Source of the DNA: Hyphomicrobiales bacterium
Lineage (GTDB): Bacteria > Pseudomonadota > Alphaproteobacteria > Rhizobiales > Rhizobiaceae
Assembly (NCBI GenBank): GCA_900470155.1
Contig: UBZT01000009.1
Location: 1,232,213 to 1,296,212, forward strand
Reading direction: 5' to 3'
Length of the DNA: 64,000 bases
Part shown: positions 54,726-64,000 of the stretch, one piece after another
How positions within the stretch are numbered: position 1 is the stretch's first letter
Layout of the letters: the number at the start of each line of letters is the position of its first letter
Program-made: the position numbers and the translations under genes
The notes under the pieces: generated by a model
What the model was told of the DNA's origin: nothing
Seen by the model: the letters and a program-made list of their open reading frames with translations, nothing else
Database searches by the model: none

Positions 54726-56162
54726 TCATGGCGCCAGAATCGACAGAGGCAGCCGAACCGTGAAAGTCGTGCCGTTGGAACTTGTGAGTGTCGCCAGGGT
54801 TCCCCCAAGCTGCTTGACGAAGGCCTTGACGAAACGTGTACCCAATCCGGTCCCATCCGACTTTCCGCTGAAGCCGATACCGTTGTCGCTGACCGTCAGG
54901 ATCAACTCATCGTCTCTCCGCTGGAAACCCAGGTTGATCTCGCCCAGTTCTGACGGAAACGCGTATTTCACCGCATTGGTCGCCAACTCGTTGACGATGA
55001 GACCGATCGAGAGAGCATGATCGGGAAGGATGCTCAGCGGTTCTGTCTTTGTACTGATCGTGATCTCAGAGTTCTGATCGAGCAGGCTTTTGCGGATCGT
55101 ACTACTGATCCCTCTCAGATAGGTATCCATATTCACGGGACCGAAAGCGCTCGATTGGGCAATCACGTCATACAACTCAGCCACTGCCCGGATGCGGGCC
55201 TGCATCGCGTGGTAGCCGCCAACGCAAGGCTCCGCTGCGCGTCGTATTTCGTGCGACACGAAAGACGAAATGATCTGCAGACTGTTTTTGATCCGGTGGG
55301 CTAGCTCGGCAGCGAGAATGTCGCGGTGACGATCAAGGATAACGGCCTCTGTTCCATCCTCGAAGGCAACAAGCAGGCGCGTGACATGATTGCCCGGTCG
55401 GAACAGTTTGCGCGCGTTGATCTTGAAGACACGCCTGCCAAGTCCGGCGAAATCGTCTTCCAGCAACAACCCTTCGACATGTTCGTCGTAAGGAAGAACC
55501 CTTTCGAGCAGCTCGCTAAGGGCAACAACATTCCACTGGCCGTCCCCGAGAGCGTTGAGCTGGCGTCCGACCACTTGATGCGCCTCTACGCCGAACATCG
55601 TCAGGAAGGAACGGCTGGCGAATACGACGCTCATGTCATACTCGAGGATCAGCAACGGATCCCGAACGGTATCGACTATACTCTGTGCAAGAATCCAGTT
55701 GCGTTCGGCTTCGATCTTTGCCAGTCGAACATCGGTCACATCGTCAATTGCAAGGATAAGATGGCCCGGCTGATTGCCGTCATCATGCACCTTGCGGGCA
55801 TTGAGAAGCAGGATCCTGCGGCCAAGTTCAGGGAACACGGTGTCGATTTCAAACGCTTCCACGATCGCGTTCACCCCCACGACTTCCTCGAGAAGTTGCT
55901 TAATGGCTGAGATATTCCAGCAACCATCGTTCAGGTCATAAAGCCTGTGCCCGATCGTGTCGCCGGGCGCAGATCGGAAGCTTGTGTAGAAGCTGCGATT
56001 GGCGGCCAGGACAGTGAGATCCGCACTGAGGATCAAAAGAGCGTCACGCGATGTGTCGATGATGTCCTGAGGCAGGATGTCGTTGAGTGAATTGGCCAAG
56101 GGGTCCGCTTTTCTGTGTGGGGACGTGACGACGGCGGACGGCATGTGCACGCCGCGCGCCAC
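54726..56162 (-). CDS. PAS-containing sensor histidine kinase, HisKA_2 type
   Basis: Cytoplasmic kinase of 478 residues without membrane segments. Two PAS-like units: about 35-145 and 160-270 (both with the pattern LLILxxDxxVxxANRSF / VVFASRSFLTMFG). Then a HisKA_2 dimerisation domain with phospho-His in ELAHRIKNSLQIISS, and a HATPase domain with LIVNELATNAVKYAF and DNGIGF. The first codon is GTG at 56162; ATG at 56144 is also possible, no strong ribosome site decides. Cognate regulator is encoded 8 bases upstream. Confidence 0.87.
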   Translation of the reverse strand: MARGVHMPSAVVTSPHRKADPLANSLNDILPQDIIDTSRDALLILSADLTVLAANRSFYTSFRSAPGDTIGHRLYDLNDGCWNISAIKQLLEEVVGVNAIVEAFEIDTVFPELGRRILLLNARKVHDDGNQPGHLILAIDDVTDVRLAKIEAERNWILAQSIVDTVRDPLLILEYDMSVVFASRSFLTMFGVEAHQVVGRQLNALGDGQWNVVALSELLERVLPYDEHVEGLLLEDDFAGLGRRVFKINARKLFRPGNHVTRLLVAFEDGTEAVILDRHRDILAAELAHRIKNSLQIISSFVSHEIRRAAEPCVGGYHAMQARIRAVAELYDVIAQSSAFGPVNMDTYLRGISSTIRKSLLDQNSEITISTKTEPLSILPDHALSIGLIVNELATNAVKYAFPSELGEINLGFQRRDDELILTVSDNGIGFSGKSDGTGLGTRFVKAFVKQLGGTLATLTSSNGTTFTVRLPLSILAP

Positions 56163-56170
56163 GTTGGGCG

Positions 56171-56569
56171 TTATAGGATTGCGAGCTCCAGGCCATGCCG
56201 CCGCTTGCTGACACCAGCCCGGGGAAGGATTGCCTCGCTCAAATCATGGTCGCTATAGGGCTTCGGCAAGAACCGGGCGCCAGCGGGAAGCAGGGTCGGT
56301 TGAAACCGGCCGGAGGTTACAACGATCGTAACGCTCGGATACATCCGCGCAAACTCTATGGCCAACTCGGTGCCAGACGAGCCATCGGCAAGGTCTATAT
56401 CCGTAAACAGCAGCGTGATCCCGTCTTCGACCGCCAACACGTCCATGGCCTCCCTCTTCGTGCGAGCCTCCAAAACCTGATAACCGAGTTCGTCCAGCAT
56501 GTCGGCGGCGATCATCGCAATGAGCGGCTCATCTTCCACCAGCAGGGCAATCTTCACCTGGTTGCTCAT
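56171..56569 (-). CDS. Single-domain response regulator
   Basis: 132 residues, receiver only. Acidic pair E12/D13 region in LLVEDEPLI, phosphoacceptor Asp in LLFTDIDLADGSSG, and Lys in FLPKPYSDHDL. Starts inside the stop of the PRC-barrel gene (ATGA) and precedes the HisKA_2 kinase, as is common for rhizobial receiver/HWE-type pairs in general stress control. No sigma-factor or NepR gene is present here. Confidence 0.88.
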   Translation of the reverse strand: MSNQVKIALLVEDEPLIAMIAADMLDELGYQVLEARTKREAMDVLAVEDGITLLFTDIDLADGSSGTELAIEFARMYPSVTIVVTSGRFQPTLLPAGARFLPKPYSDHDLSEAILPRAGVSKRRHGLELAIL

Positions 56570-57357
56570 TCTGTTGTGCTGTCGACGGTTGCGCCTTGGA
56601 TATGCATGCTGGCAACCTCAGGCACGAGCGTTTTGAAAATGGCATCGTTTGTCGAGCGCCATTTCTCATCGGCCAGCCAGCGGTAATCCTGATCCGGCAT
56701 AAGCGGTACGGCTTTCACTTGGCTGTTTGAAATACGAAGGAAGAAACTTTTACGCTCCTGGTCAATGAAGAGATAACGGAGCGGCACAACGAGACTATCT
56801 TTACCGGCGACAAAGAAACCGCCGGAGGCGACGATGACATAGTCCTGCCGATCTTTTGTTCCGATCACCACATTGCGAACCTCTCCGACGATCATATCGT
56901 CCGAGGTGCGAACTTCTGCGCCGACGATCTCATTGACCAAAAGGCCGGGATCAAGGTCATTGATACTGACTAGGGCGTCCTCTCCCGGAGCACCACGGCT
57001 CCCCTCTTTCTGCCCGAGGCGATGCCACTGGGGCTCGCCCGCTGCAAGCTGCTGGTCAGCGGCATCTTCGTCGTTAGAGCCCATCTTGCCCAATTCCGGC
57101 GACGCAATCAGCTCTCGAATATTGCCCAGTAGCCGCTCGCAATCCTCCACCAGGCCATATCCCCAAAGCAGATAGGCGGCATCCCTGAGTGAACGAAGAT
57201 CAAGCACAAGGTGGCGATTGCTGGGATCCCGCAATTCTGCGTTTTCCAACACTGCCTCCTCAAGTTGAGCGTCGGAAATGTTGCAGGCAGCAAGGCTCGT
57301 GGATGCGCTTAGAATTAGAAGAGTTGCACCAGCCATAGCTGATTTCATGAATATCAT
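56566..57357 (-). CDS. Secreted PRC-barrel protein
   Basis: 263 residues from the ATG at 57357; ATG at 57348 is an alternative, and the longer frame to 57594 lies in non-coding sequence. Signal peptide about 1-26 (STSLA|ACN). The middle carries a PRC-barrel-like pattern: LVNEIVGAEVRTSDDMIVGEV, then NVVIGTKDRQDYVIVASGGFFVAGKDSLVVPL (with break). Upstream of a receiver and kinase with overlapping stop/start. Periplasmic PRC-barrel proteins are common in rhizobia; function unknown. Confidence 0.8.
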   Translation of the reverse strand: MIFMKSAMAGATLLILSASTSLAACNISDAQLEEAVLENAELRDPSNRHLVLDLRSLRDAAYLLWGYGLVEDCERLLGNIRELIASPELGKMGSNDEDAADQQLAAGEPQWHRLGQKEGSRGAPGEDALVSINDLDPGLLVNEIVGAEVRTSDDMIVGEVRNVVIGTKDRQDYVIVASGGFFVAGKDSLVVPLRYLFIDQERKSFFLRISNSQVKAVPLMPDQDYRWLADEKWRSTNDAIFKTLVPEVASMHIQGATVDSTTE

Positions 57358-57577
57358 AGAGGTCCGATCCGCGGGTGTTGCTAGACTTCGTGTCGAAAAG
57401 CACACTAATCGGAAGGGAGCGCACCGCTGACGCCAGTCCTCGATTGGACAATGGCTTCGACATCGGTTTGTTCCATAATATAGAAACAAAACTGCCTGTA
57501 TACGGCACAAACAACAACACGCCTTGAACGGATCACAGGACTGCCGGCGGACACCGGCGCTCCGTTTCAGCGCAATT

Positions 57578-57607
57578 CTCCCCGGCCGGAACATGCCGAC
57601 CGGGGAG
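57578..57607 (-). terminator. Hairpin after the molybdopterin oxidoreductase gene
   Basis: CTCCCCGG and CCGGGGAG form an 8-base-pair GC-rich stem, extended by CGG/CCG after one mismatch, with a 6-base loop. It begins eight bases after the stop at 57616. No U-run follows on the minus strand, so strength as a terminator is uncertain. Confidence 0.5.
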
Positions 57608-57615
57608 CGATATCA

Positions 57616-59829
57616 TCAAGCGTTCAGCGATTTCGCAAACGGCATGACACGGATACGCTTGCCGAGCGCTTTGTACGCGGCGTTGGCAACAGCAGGCCCG
57701 ACGGGCGGAACGCCGGGTTCACCGATGCCTGTCGGAGAATTGGCCGAGGCGAAAATATGCACCTCCACCTGCGGCATGGCATCGATCCTCAGCGGCGTGT
57801 AGAGATCGTAGTTTCCCTGGTCCACCTGACCATCGGTCAAAGTAATCTCCTCACCGAGGATAGCGCCGAGACCGAAGCCGATGCCACCCTCCACCTGAGC
57901 CCGGATCTGGTCGGGGTTAATCGCCAGCCCGCAATCGACGGCAACCACCACACGCTCCACCTTGATACCGCCCGAACCGTCGAGCGACACCTCGGCAATC
58001 TGCGCCACCACGGACCCGAAGCTTTCGGCAACCGAAACGCCGCGGAAACGACCTTCCGCTGCCGGCTTGTCCCAGCCCGCCTTCTCGGCGGCAAGCTTCA
58101 GAATCGTGGCATGTCGTGATCCAGGGTCCATCATCGACAGACGGTATTCAACGGGATCGCGACCTGCGGCCTCCGCCAGTTCGTCCATGAATGTTTCCAC
58201 CACGAAGGCCGTGTGGGTCGAGCCGACCGAACGCCACCAAAGCACCGGAACGCCGGTCTGGGTGGTTGTAAGCCCAACCGACTGGTTGGGAATGGCATAA
58301 GGCAGATGCACCGCACCTTCCACCGAGGTGGGATCGACGCCGTTCTGGATCATGCCTTCCATCATGCTGCCGGAGACGATCGACTGGCCAACGACGTGGT
58401 TGCTCCAGGCAATCAGCTTGCCTTGCTCGTCCAGACCTGCCTTGATGGCGTGCACGTAGGCGGGCCGATAGCGACCGCCTCGCATGTCGTCCTCGCGCGT
58501 CCACTGTACCTTGACCGGTGCGCGAAAGCCCAGCGCCTTGGCCACATAGACGGCCTCCACCACGACGTCGCCATCAAACACGGCGCGCCGACCGAAGCTG
58601 CCGCCCGTCTTCATCACATGCAGATGCACCTTGTCCGGCGTCACCTCGGCGATACCGGCGGTCAGCGCCTGATAGAGATCGGGAAACTGGTGGCCGCCCC
58701 AGACCTCAAGCGTACCATCCTCGTTCTTGCGCGCGACCGCGTTCAACGGCTCCATGGCGGCATGCGCCAGATAGGGAAACTCGAACGTCGCCTCGATCAC
58801 CTTCGCCGACTTGGCGAAGGCTGCTGCCACGTCGCCTTCGTTGCGCGCCATGGCTGCCGGCGGTTTGCCCGCGAGGTCGCGATATTCCGCCATGATCTGC
58901 TGGGTGCTGCGCTTCTCGGCGGAGCTGTCGTCCCATTCCACGGTCACCGCATCACGGCCCTTGAGTGCCGCCCACATATGCTCCCCGACAACCGCGATGC
59001 CCCGCGGCGTCTCGACAACGTCGACGACACCTTTCAGCTTCTTCGCTTCAGTCGCATCGAAGGACTTGACCTTGCCGCCAAACACAGGCGGATGGATCAT
59101 CACCGCCGTCAGCATGCCAGGAAGCTTGACATCGATCGTATACTGTTCGGTGCCATTGGCCTTGCGGGCGCTATCGTAGCGCTTGAGGCCGGTATTGCCG
59201 ATCAGCTTCCAGTCCGCCGGCTGCTTGAGGACGACCTCCGCGGGCACGGCCATGGTCGCGGCCCGAGCCGCGAACTCGCCAAAGCCGCCTTGCTTTCCCG
59301 AAGCATGCCGGAGCACGCCGTTCTCAGCCGTGATCTCGGCGACCGGGACATTCCATTCCGCGGCAGCCGCGGCCATGAGCATCATGCGCGCCGCCGCACC
59401 TGCATTGCGATAGCGATCCCACGACGTCATCATTGAGGTCGAACCGCCGGTGCCCTGGATTGTGCCGCCGAATGCGACATTGCCATAGGACTTCACATCC
59501 CCGGCCACACCCTGGACTTCGATGGTGGCGAAATCTGCCTCCAGCTCTTCGGCGACCAACGTCGCCAAGCCGTTATAGGAGCCCTGCCCCATCTCGAACT
59601 GCGACGACAGGACTGTCACCTTTCCGTTCGAATCGATGGTTAGGTAAGGCGAGAAGGCGTGTGCGTCGTCTCCACCGGTCTCGGCGGCCACCGCTGGCGT
59701 GATGCCGGCCATGCGGAAGCCAATGGCCAGTCCGGTGCCCGTCGCGACGACACCGAGCAGGAACTGCCGACGCGACGCCTGAACGCGGGTTGCGGGAATG
59801 GCGAAAGATTGCATCAGTTTCGGGATCAT
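57616..59829 (-). CDS. Molybdopterin-binding oxidoreductase subunit (IorB-like, xanthine dehydrogenase family)
   Basis: Large catalytic subunit of 737 residues with a twin-arginine signal: [20 protein letters not shown] near 18-38, so it acts in the periplasm. Repeated family blocks include [20 protein letters not shown] (66 onward), [13 protein letters not shown] near 400, and the Moco-region [19 protein letters not shown] near 640. The small 2Fe-2S subunit is encoded three bases upstream. Closest to isoquinoline 1-oxidoreductase/aldehyde dehydrogenase beta subunits; substrate unknown. Confidence 0.9.
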   Translation of the reverse strand: MIPKLMQSFAIPATRVQASRRQFLLGVVATGTGLAIGFRMAGITPAVAAETGGDDAHAFSPYLTIDSNGKVTVLSSQFEMGQGSYNGLATLVAEELEADFATIEVQGVAGDVKSYGNVAFGGTIQGTGGSTSMMTSWDRYRNAGAAARMMLMAAAAAEWNVPVAEITAENGVLRHASGKQGGFGEFAARAATMAVPAEVVLKQPADWKLIGNTGLKRYDSARKANGTEQYTIDVKLPGMLTAVMIHPPVFGGKVKSFDATEAKKLKGVVDVVETPRGIAVVGEHMWAALKGRDAVTVEWDDSSAEKRSTQQIMAEYRDLAGKPPAAMARNEGDVAAAFAKSAKVIEATFEFPYLAHAAMEPLNAVARKNEDGTLEVWGGHQFPDLYQALTAGIAEVTPDKVHLHVMKTGGSFGRRAVFDGDVVVEAVYVAKALGFRAPVKVQWTREDDMRGGRYRPAYVHAIKAGLDEQGKLIAWSNHVVGQSIVSGSMMEGMIQNGVDPTSVEGAVHLPYAIPNQSVGLTTTQTGVPVLWWRSVGSTHTAFVVETFMDELAEAAGRDPVEYRLSMMDPGSRHATILKLAAEKAGWDKPAAEGRFRGVSVAESFGSVVAQIAEVSLDGSGGIKVERVVVAVDCGLAINPDQIRAQVEGGIGFGLGAILGEEITLTDGQVDQGNYDLYTPLRIDAMPQVEVHIFASANSPTGIGEPGVPPVGPAVANAAYKALGKRIRVMPFAKSLNA

Positions 59830-59832
59830 GGC

Positions 59833-60291
59833 TCAGGCCTCCAAGCGCTTGGCTGCTTCGTGAATTCCGGCACGGATACGATGGTAGGTGGCGCATCGAC
59901 AGAGATTGCCGGACATTGCCGCGTCGATGTCGTCGTCGGTCGGCTTAGGATTGCTGGTCAGCAGATCGGTCGCCGACATGATCTGGCCCGACTGGCAATA
60001 GCCGCATTGCGGTACGTCCATGTCCGCCCAGACGGTCTGCACCGTCTTTGCGACCTTGCCGTCGAGGCCCTCGATCGTGGTCACGGCCTGACCCTCTATG
60101 TCGCCGATGAAAGTCTGGCACGATCGCACGGGTGCGCCGTCCACGAAGACCGTGCACGCACCGCATTGCGCCATGCCGCAGCCAAACTTGGTGCCGGTCA
60201 GGCCGACGAGGTCGCGGATAACCCAGAGCAGCGGCATGTCCGGCTCGGCCTCGACTGTGTGCTGGGTTCCGTTGATGGTTACAGTCACCAT
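59833..60291 (-). CDS. 2Fe-2S subunit of a molybdenum oxidoreductase (IorA-like)
   Basis: 152 residues with both 2Fe-2S clusters: [15 protein letters not shown] plus RSC for the plant-type cluster, and [10 protein letters not shown] with CRCATY for the second. It passes electrons from the molybdenum subunit. Followed three bases later by the large subunit. It has no Tat signal of its own and is presumably exported as a complex. Confidence 0.93.
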   Translation of the reverse strand: MVTVTINGTQHTVEAEPDMPLLWVIRDLVGLTGTKFGCGMAQCGACTVFVDGAPVRSCQTFIGDIEGQAVTTIEGLDGKVAKTVQTVWADMDVPQCGYCQSGQIMSATDLLTSNPKPTDDDIDAAMSGNLCRCATYHRIRAGIHEAAKRLEA

Positions 60292-60479
60292 GGTGGTTGT
60301 CTCCCTTGGGTTGGGGCGCGGGATGAAGTCGCATAACCCCGGCGGACCGGTTCACACGGCCTCTTCAGGCGCAAAACTGCCATGCTAACTTACGCGACAG
60401 CTCGCGATTGAGGTAGGCACGATCCTGCCTCATTCTTGCCCGATCGTCTTGAAGTCACGAGGGATGCTGTCGAGCCGCC

Positions 60480-61436
60480 TCAGCCTCCGACATTGCGCCG
60501 GGGAATCTCATTGGAATTCAGAATGGACTTGATATCGCGCAAAGGCGGGTGACCGAACATGCGCCGGTATTCTCGACTGAACTGGGTCGGACTTTCATAG
60601 CCAACCCTGAGTGCCGCCGTGGACGCGTCCACCGACTGCGCCAGCATCATCTCCCGTGCATTGTAGAGCCGAAGATGCTTCTGGAATTGCAGCGGGCTCA
60701 TCGCCGTCATGGCGCGGAAGTGATGATGCAAAGTCGACACGCCCATATTGGCTTTGCCGGCCAGTTCCTCCATCCGCAATGGCTGGGCGTAGTTATCCCT
60801 CAGCCATGCGATGGCCCGGGCGACCCGGTGCCCGTTGCTGCCAGCGAGCGCCACCCGGCGCAACTGACCGCCCTGGTCGCTCCGCAGCAACCTGTAGAGA
60901 ATTTCGTTGTGGATGTGATCGGCGAGAAAGGAAAGGTCTCCCGGTGCATGAGCCAAGGAAATCAAGCGCAGCAGGGCATCGAACAGCTCAGGTGTTGCTG
61001 TACCCACCGCAACGCCCAAAGCGTGTTGCGGCACATCCGGCATGGCCAGATCATGGTCGGCAATGATGCGCCGGGCTTTCTCAAGATCGAGACGCAGACG
61101 CGCCGCCACATACGGCTTGTCGCAGCTGGCCGCACAGACTTGGCCCTTCAACGGCAATCCGACGGCAATGAGAAAGAAGCTGGATTCGTCATACACCAAC
61201 GTCTCGCCGCCCACATGCATCTGTTTGCTGCCCTTGATGATCAGAGAAACGCTGGGCTCGTAGACGAGGGAGGCAGGACCGAGAGGCTCGACAACTCGGT
61301 ACAAATCGAGATCCGGGATAGGATGCTGATATGTCGTTCCATCCCAGGCAAGCGTCGACAACCGCTCGAGAATCTGCTCGCGGATGGCTTCGGTTGCATG
61401 GCGCATTGCCTGACGCTCGCGGACCAATTCATTCAT
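60480..61436 (-). CDS. AraC-family transcriptional regulator
   Basis: 318 residues from the ATG at 61436, which has AGGAGGGG upstream; a frame to 61463 is longer but lacks that support. N-terminal AraC_N-type cupin domain (YEPSVSLIIKGSKQMHVGGE), C-terminal double helix-turn-helix with RVARAIAWLRDNYAQPL and FSREYRRMFGHPP. Upstream of and on the same strand as the oxidoreductase genes, divergent from the cytochrome c, so it probably controls one or both. Confidence 0.9.
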   Translation of the reverse strand: MNELVRERQAMRHATEAIREQILERLSTLAWDGTTYQHPIPDLDLYRVVEPLGPASLVYEPSVSLIIKGSKQMHVGGETLVYDESSFFLIAVGLPLKGQVCAASCDKPYVAARLRLDLEKARRIIADHDLAMPDVPQHALGVAVGTATPELFDALLRLISLAHAPGDLSFLADHIHNEILYRLLRSDQGGQLRRVALAGSNGHRVARAIAWLRDNYAQPLRMEELAGKANMGVSTLHHHFRAMTAMSPLQFQKHLRLYNAREMMLAQSVDASTAALRVGYESPTQFSREYRRMFGHPPLRDIKSILNSNEIPRRNVGG

Positions 61437-61608
61437 GAAAACCCCTCCTGGAGACTGCGCCATATCGCGCGACAGCCCGCAAGTCTTATCACATTTTCTT
61501 GAATACCAGAGGATCAGGCAAGAATGACGCAGGATCGGACTAACAGCATTTGATGCGGCCGACTATCTGTCAGGGGCACCGCTAAACTTGCCAAGGATAG
61601 GTTCTGAT

Positions 61609-61980
61609 ATGCAAAATCCTGCAACTGCCGCAACCGTATTGCTTGCCTGCCTGCTCCTCTGTCCCGGTCTGGCCGCTGCGGCGGGCGACGTTGCAAGAGG
61701 ACAAACCCTGTTTGGCCGCTGCAGCGCATGTCACTCCGTGGATGGAAGCAAGAAAATCGGCCCAACGCTTCAGGGCATTTCCGGCCGCAAAGCCGGGGCG
61801 GTGGCAGAAGCCCGCTACTCCAAGGCACTCTCACAATCGAACATCCGATGGGACGACGCAAGTCTCGACGCCTATCTCGAAGCGCCGGCGAAACGCGTGC
61901 CTGGCACCACGATGACGATACGGACCGCCAAAGCTGAGGACCGGGCAGATCTGATAGCCTACCTGAAGTCGCTGCAATGA
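61609..61980 (+). CDS. Periplasmic c-type cytochrome, class I
   Basis: 123 residues from the ATG at 61609. Signal peptide 1-25 (AAAA|GDV), haem motif CSACH (Cys-X2-Cys-His) near residue 40, GPTLQGISGRKAG after it, and the axial Met in VPGTTMTI. A plausible electron acceptor for the periplasmic molybdenum oxidoreductase, by location and by known pairing of IorAB-type enzymes with cytochromes c. Confidence 0.92.
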   Translation: MQNPATAATVLLACLLLCPGLAAAAGDVARGQTLFGRCSACHSVDGSKKIGPTLQGISGRKAGAVAEARYSKALSQSNIRWDDASLDAYLEAPAKRVPGTTMTIRTAKAEDRADLIAYLKSLQ

Positions 61981-62104
61981 TCGTATAGGCTGTCACAGAA
62001 GAGTGTCTGCTCGAGATTGCCCGGCGGCGGGAGACCCCCTTGCAAGATCAGATCGGGGCGGGTGGGGCGCACCTCTTCGGCTTTAGCTTTGAGGCTGGCT
62101 AACG

Positions 62105-63534
62105 TCATTCTGCGGCCTCCATGCGCGCCAAAGCCTTCTTCCTTTTAGCGATGACTTCCGGATCGTTCATGAAGTCCGCCCGACGGCCGGGCTTGCGGCC
62201 GCGCTTCTGGTAACCGTTTCCAATGCTGCCGTCCCGAATGCCAAACATATGATCTTTCTGGCCCGTCCGGGATGGGCCGCTTTTGCTACGCTCAAGTTCG
62301 CGCCCGGCCTGCATCTCAGCAACGATCGACAGCATGTCATCCAGCCGCTTGTTGTCGACGACCTCCGCTCGATGCACAGACCGGAGGGTGTCGAAGGCCC
62401 TGTAGGGCAGGGAAAAGCTCTGATGCATGATCTCCATGCCTGCCATCCGGGTAATCACAGACGACGACCTTCTGCCCGGCCAGTGGCCGCGAGATCTCCG
62501 TCGGATCGAGAACGAACAGCACCTTGTCGTAGCGTAGCGTCAGAGACTGCGACAGTGTCCGGACCTCCTTGCGGCACATGGCGCTGTCAAGGTTCTCATG
62601 ATCAGCCAAAGGCCGGTGCATGTCTTTCGGATAGCGCGGCAACTTGCCAAAACGTTTATTGAAATCTTCAATGAACTCAGATGTATAGGCGTTTGGCTGC
62701 CTCGATGGTGTTGATGCCCCGAAGGCGCATCTCCTTCACCAGGCGATCCTGCAGCGTCTGATTAGCCCGCTCGACCCGGCCTTTAGCCTGAGGCGTGTTG
62801 GCGCAGATGATGTCGATGTTCAGTTCATAAAGCGCACGACCAAATTGTGTCAGACCGGTCGTCCTGTCCGTCTTCGAATCATTGGTCGACCGGAAAACAC
62901 CATGCTTGTCGCTGTAGAAAGCAAGCGGCTTACCCCATTGCTGAAGATAAGCCTTCGTTGCATGCAGGTAGTCAAACGTGTTCTCCGACCCAGCAAAGCG
63001 CAGGTGCAACAGCTTACCGGTGGCGTCATCGATGTAGACGAGGAGGGCACATTTGGGGCCTCGGTTCTCGAACCACCAGTGATGCGATCCATCGATCTGC
63101 ACCAGCTCACCAAAGCAATCGCGCCGGCCGCGAGGCTGAAAAACACGCTTCTTGCGTTCCCGGCGAGAAACCCAGATGCCTGCCTCGGTCATCCATTGTC
63201 GCAGCGTCTCCTTGGATACCGAGATCCGATGCAACTCGATCAACTTCTCGCGTGCCAGCGTCGCACCAAAATCCAGATAGCGTTCGTGGATCAGGTCCAG
63301 TGCAGCATTGCGAAAGTCCTCGCTGTGGCGCCGATTACTCGGTCGAGATCGCTTCTTCGACACAAGGCCCGCTGGACCATGGAGGTCGTAGGACCGCAGC
63401 AGCCGATGCACCTGACTTCGACTGAGGTCGAGCAACTCGGCTGCCTGAACAACGCTGAGCCGCTCATCACGGATCTTTTGAATGACTTCGAGGCGATGCA
63501 ATTCTTTCTGCGACATGGTGATCAAAAAGGACAT
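62105..63534 (-). pseudogene. Frameshifted transposase, ISNCY/IS481-like
   Basis: One transposase gene in three frames. Frame 1 (63534 to about 62694): N-terminal HTH LSVVQAAELLDLSRSQVHRLL, DDE core with VQIDGSHHWW, FYSDKHGVFR and AKGRVERANQTLQDR; it ends at a premature stop (62677). Frame 2 (about 62694 to 62438) continues AYTSEFIEDFNKRF... to VVVCDYPDG. Frame 3 (62438 to 62105) continues MEIMHQSFSLPYRAFDTL to the stop. Each shift is explained by one extra base, in the T-run at 62692-62694 and at 62438. The protein is probably not made in full. Confidence 0.85.
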
Positions 63535-63665
63535 GACGACTCCGACCGCTCATGGTCTCGACCAAGCTCAAAGTCGTCATCCTTGCTCCCGACGTTGGCA
63601 TTGACCAGTGCATCAAGAGGCGAGACTGTCGCATCTCTAACTGGCCCAACTGTCGCATTACTAAA
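62105..63665 (-). mobile_element. Insertion sequence remnant, ISNCY/IS481-like
   Basis: The element includes the broken transposase and a right-hand end with two copies of ACTGTCGCAT (63625-63634 and 63649-63658), spaced 24 bases, as seen at ends of related elements. No matching inverted copy was found on the left, up to the cytochrome c gene, so the left end appears missing or decayed. Exact borders are uncertain. Confidence 0.6.
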
Positions 63666-63728
63666 TAGCCTCTACATCTTCTTGTGGGTTAAGGCAGAAT
63701 TATGGAACTTTACCAATTGCATTTTACC

Positions 63729-64000
63729 TCACGCGACGGCATCCGCTATTGCGCGGTAAGAGCTCTGCAGACCATGCAGAAACTCGACTGCGCGCTGCGC
63801 ATGGGCCGCGGCAGTCAATATGGCCCGTTTGTCCTGCTTCAGCACCATGAGCCAGCGCTGAATATAGGCCGCATGATCGGCACCGGGCTCCGGCGTCAGT
63901 GCCAGATGCGCGCATAAAAAAGCCGCACCCAATTCGGCGACAAGCTCTTCGCGCGCGTAAGCCTCATCGCCCCATTTCTTAGTGGCCTGCTGCCGGTTTT
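63729..64000 (-). CDS. ArdC-like antirestriction protein, C-terminal fragment at the window edge
   Basis: The frame is open from the stop at 63729 to the right edge. It encodes WGDEAYAREELVAELGAAFL, then DHAAYIQRWLMVLKQDKRAI and AHAQRAVEFLHGLQ, the conserved C-terminal end of ArdC/DUF1738-type proteins carried by plasmids and integrative elements. The N-terminal ssDNA-binding part lies beyond the window. It implies a conjugative or plasmid-derived region to the right. Confidence 0.85.
   Translation of the reverse strand, partial: NRQQATKKWGDEAYAREELVAELGAAFLCAHLALTPEPGADHAAYIQRWLMVLKQDKRAILTAAAHAQRAVEFLHGLQSSYRAIADAVA

Noticed and set aside
61959..62108. 49-codon minus-strand frame starting inside the transposase stop (ATGA) and running into the cytochrome c gene
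   Set aside because: The overlap type is suggestive, but the frame covers the 3' end of a well-supported gene on the other strand and matches no family I know.

Overview
The window is about 60% G+C, densely packed, and reads as an alphaproteobacterium of the Rhizobiaceae type: a PotABCD-like uptake operon with a nucleoside hydrolase, an alphaproteobacterial-style thiCOSGE operon, several TRAP and one-component regulator modules, and methyl-accepting chemotaxis proteins (MCPs) of the rhizobial kind. No rRNA or tRNA gene was seen. Family assignments come from reading the proteins, not from a database search.

Layout. (1) 1-5268, minus strand: lacI-type regulator, substrate-binding protein, two permeases, ATPase and a nucleoside hydrolase cut by the window edge, with a palindromic operator in front of lacI. 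(2) 5951-18578, plus strand: a complete chemosensory operon: receiver/HD-GYP phosphodiesterase, STAS protein, CheY, CheA, CheW, three MCPs, CheW, CheR, CheB. A ParA-like ATPase (18733-19458) and a convergent soluble, degenerate MCP-like protein (19470-21215) follow. No flagellar genes are present, so the output may be c-di-GMP rather than motility. (3) 21216-22667: an AT-rich spacer with dyad symmetries and a LuxR/NarL-type regulator. (4) 22909-39127, plus strand: an alginate-type exopolysaccharide locus, algD-alg8-alg44-algA-algG-algI-algJ-(small Sel1-like)-algX-algF-(915-residue AlgK-like)-algL.

The alginate-type locus is the most interesting part. The parts that make and acetylate polymer look intact: AlgD Cys, Alg8 GT2 motifs, AlgI His, and AlgJ and AlgX Asp/His/Ser. 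Four other activities have lost their signature residues: the PilZ c-di-GMP site of Alg44, the cupin metal site of the AlgA isomerase half, the DPHD motif of AlgG, and the NNH motif of AlgL. There is no recognisable AlgE porin. The inference is an acetylated, probably non-epimerised polymannuronate-like polymer with changed control and export.

(5) 39139-40048: a small unknown gene and a third CheW. (6) 40269-47792, minus strand: GntR regulator, TRAP transporter (DctP/Q/M), L-idonate/L-gulonate 5-dehydrogenase-like protein, mannonate dehydratase and fructuronate reductase, a coherent route from a hexonate or uronate to 2-keto-3-deoxygluconate. (7) 48023-52666, plus strand: TPP riboswitch and thiCOSGE. 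(8) 52663-57357, minus strand: AI-2E-family transporter, then a PRC-barrel protein, response regulator and histidine kinase operon. (9) 57616-61980: molybdopterin/2Fe-2S oxidoreductase pair, AraC regulator and a divergent cytochrome c. (10) 61981-64000: a frameshifted transposase of ISNCY/IS481 type and the C-terminal end of an ArdC-like antirestriction protein, marking the edge of a mobile region.
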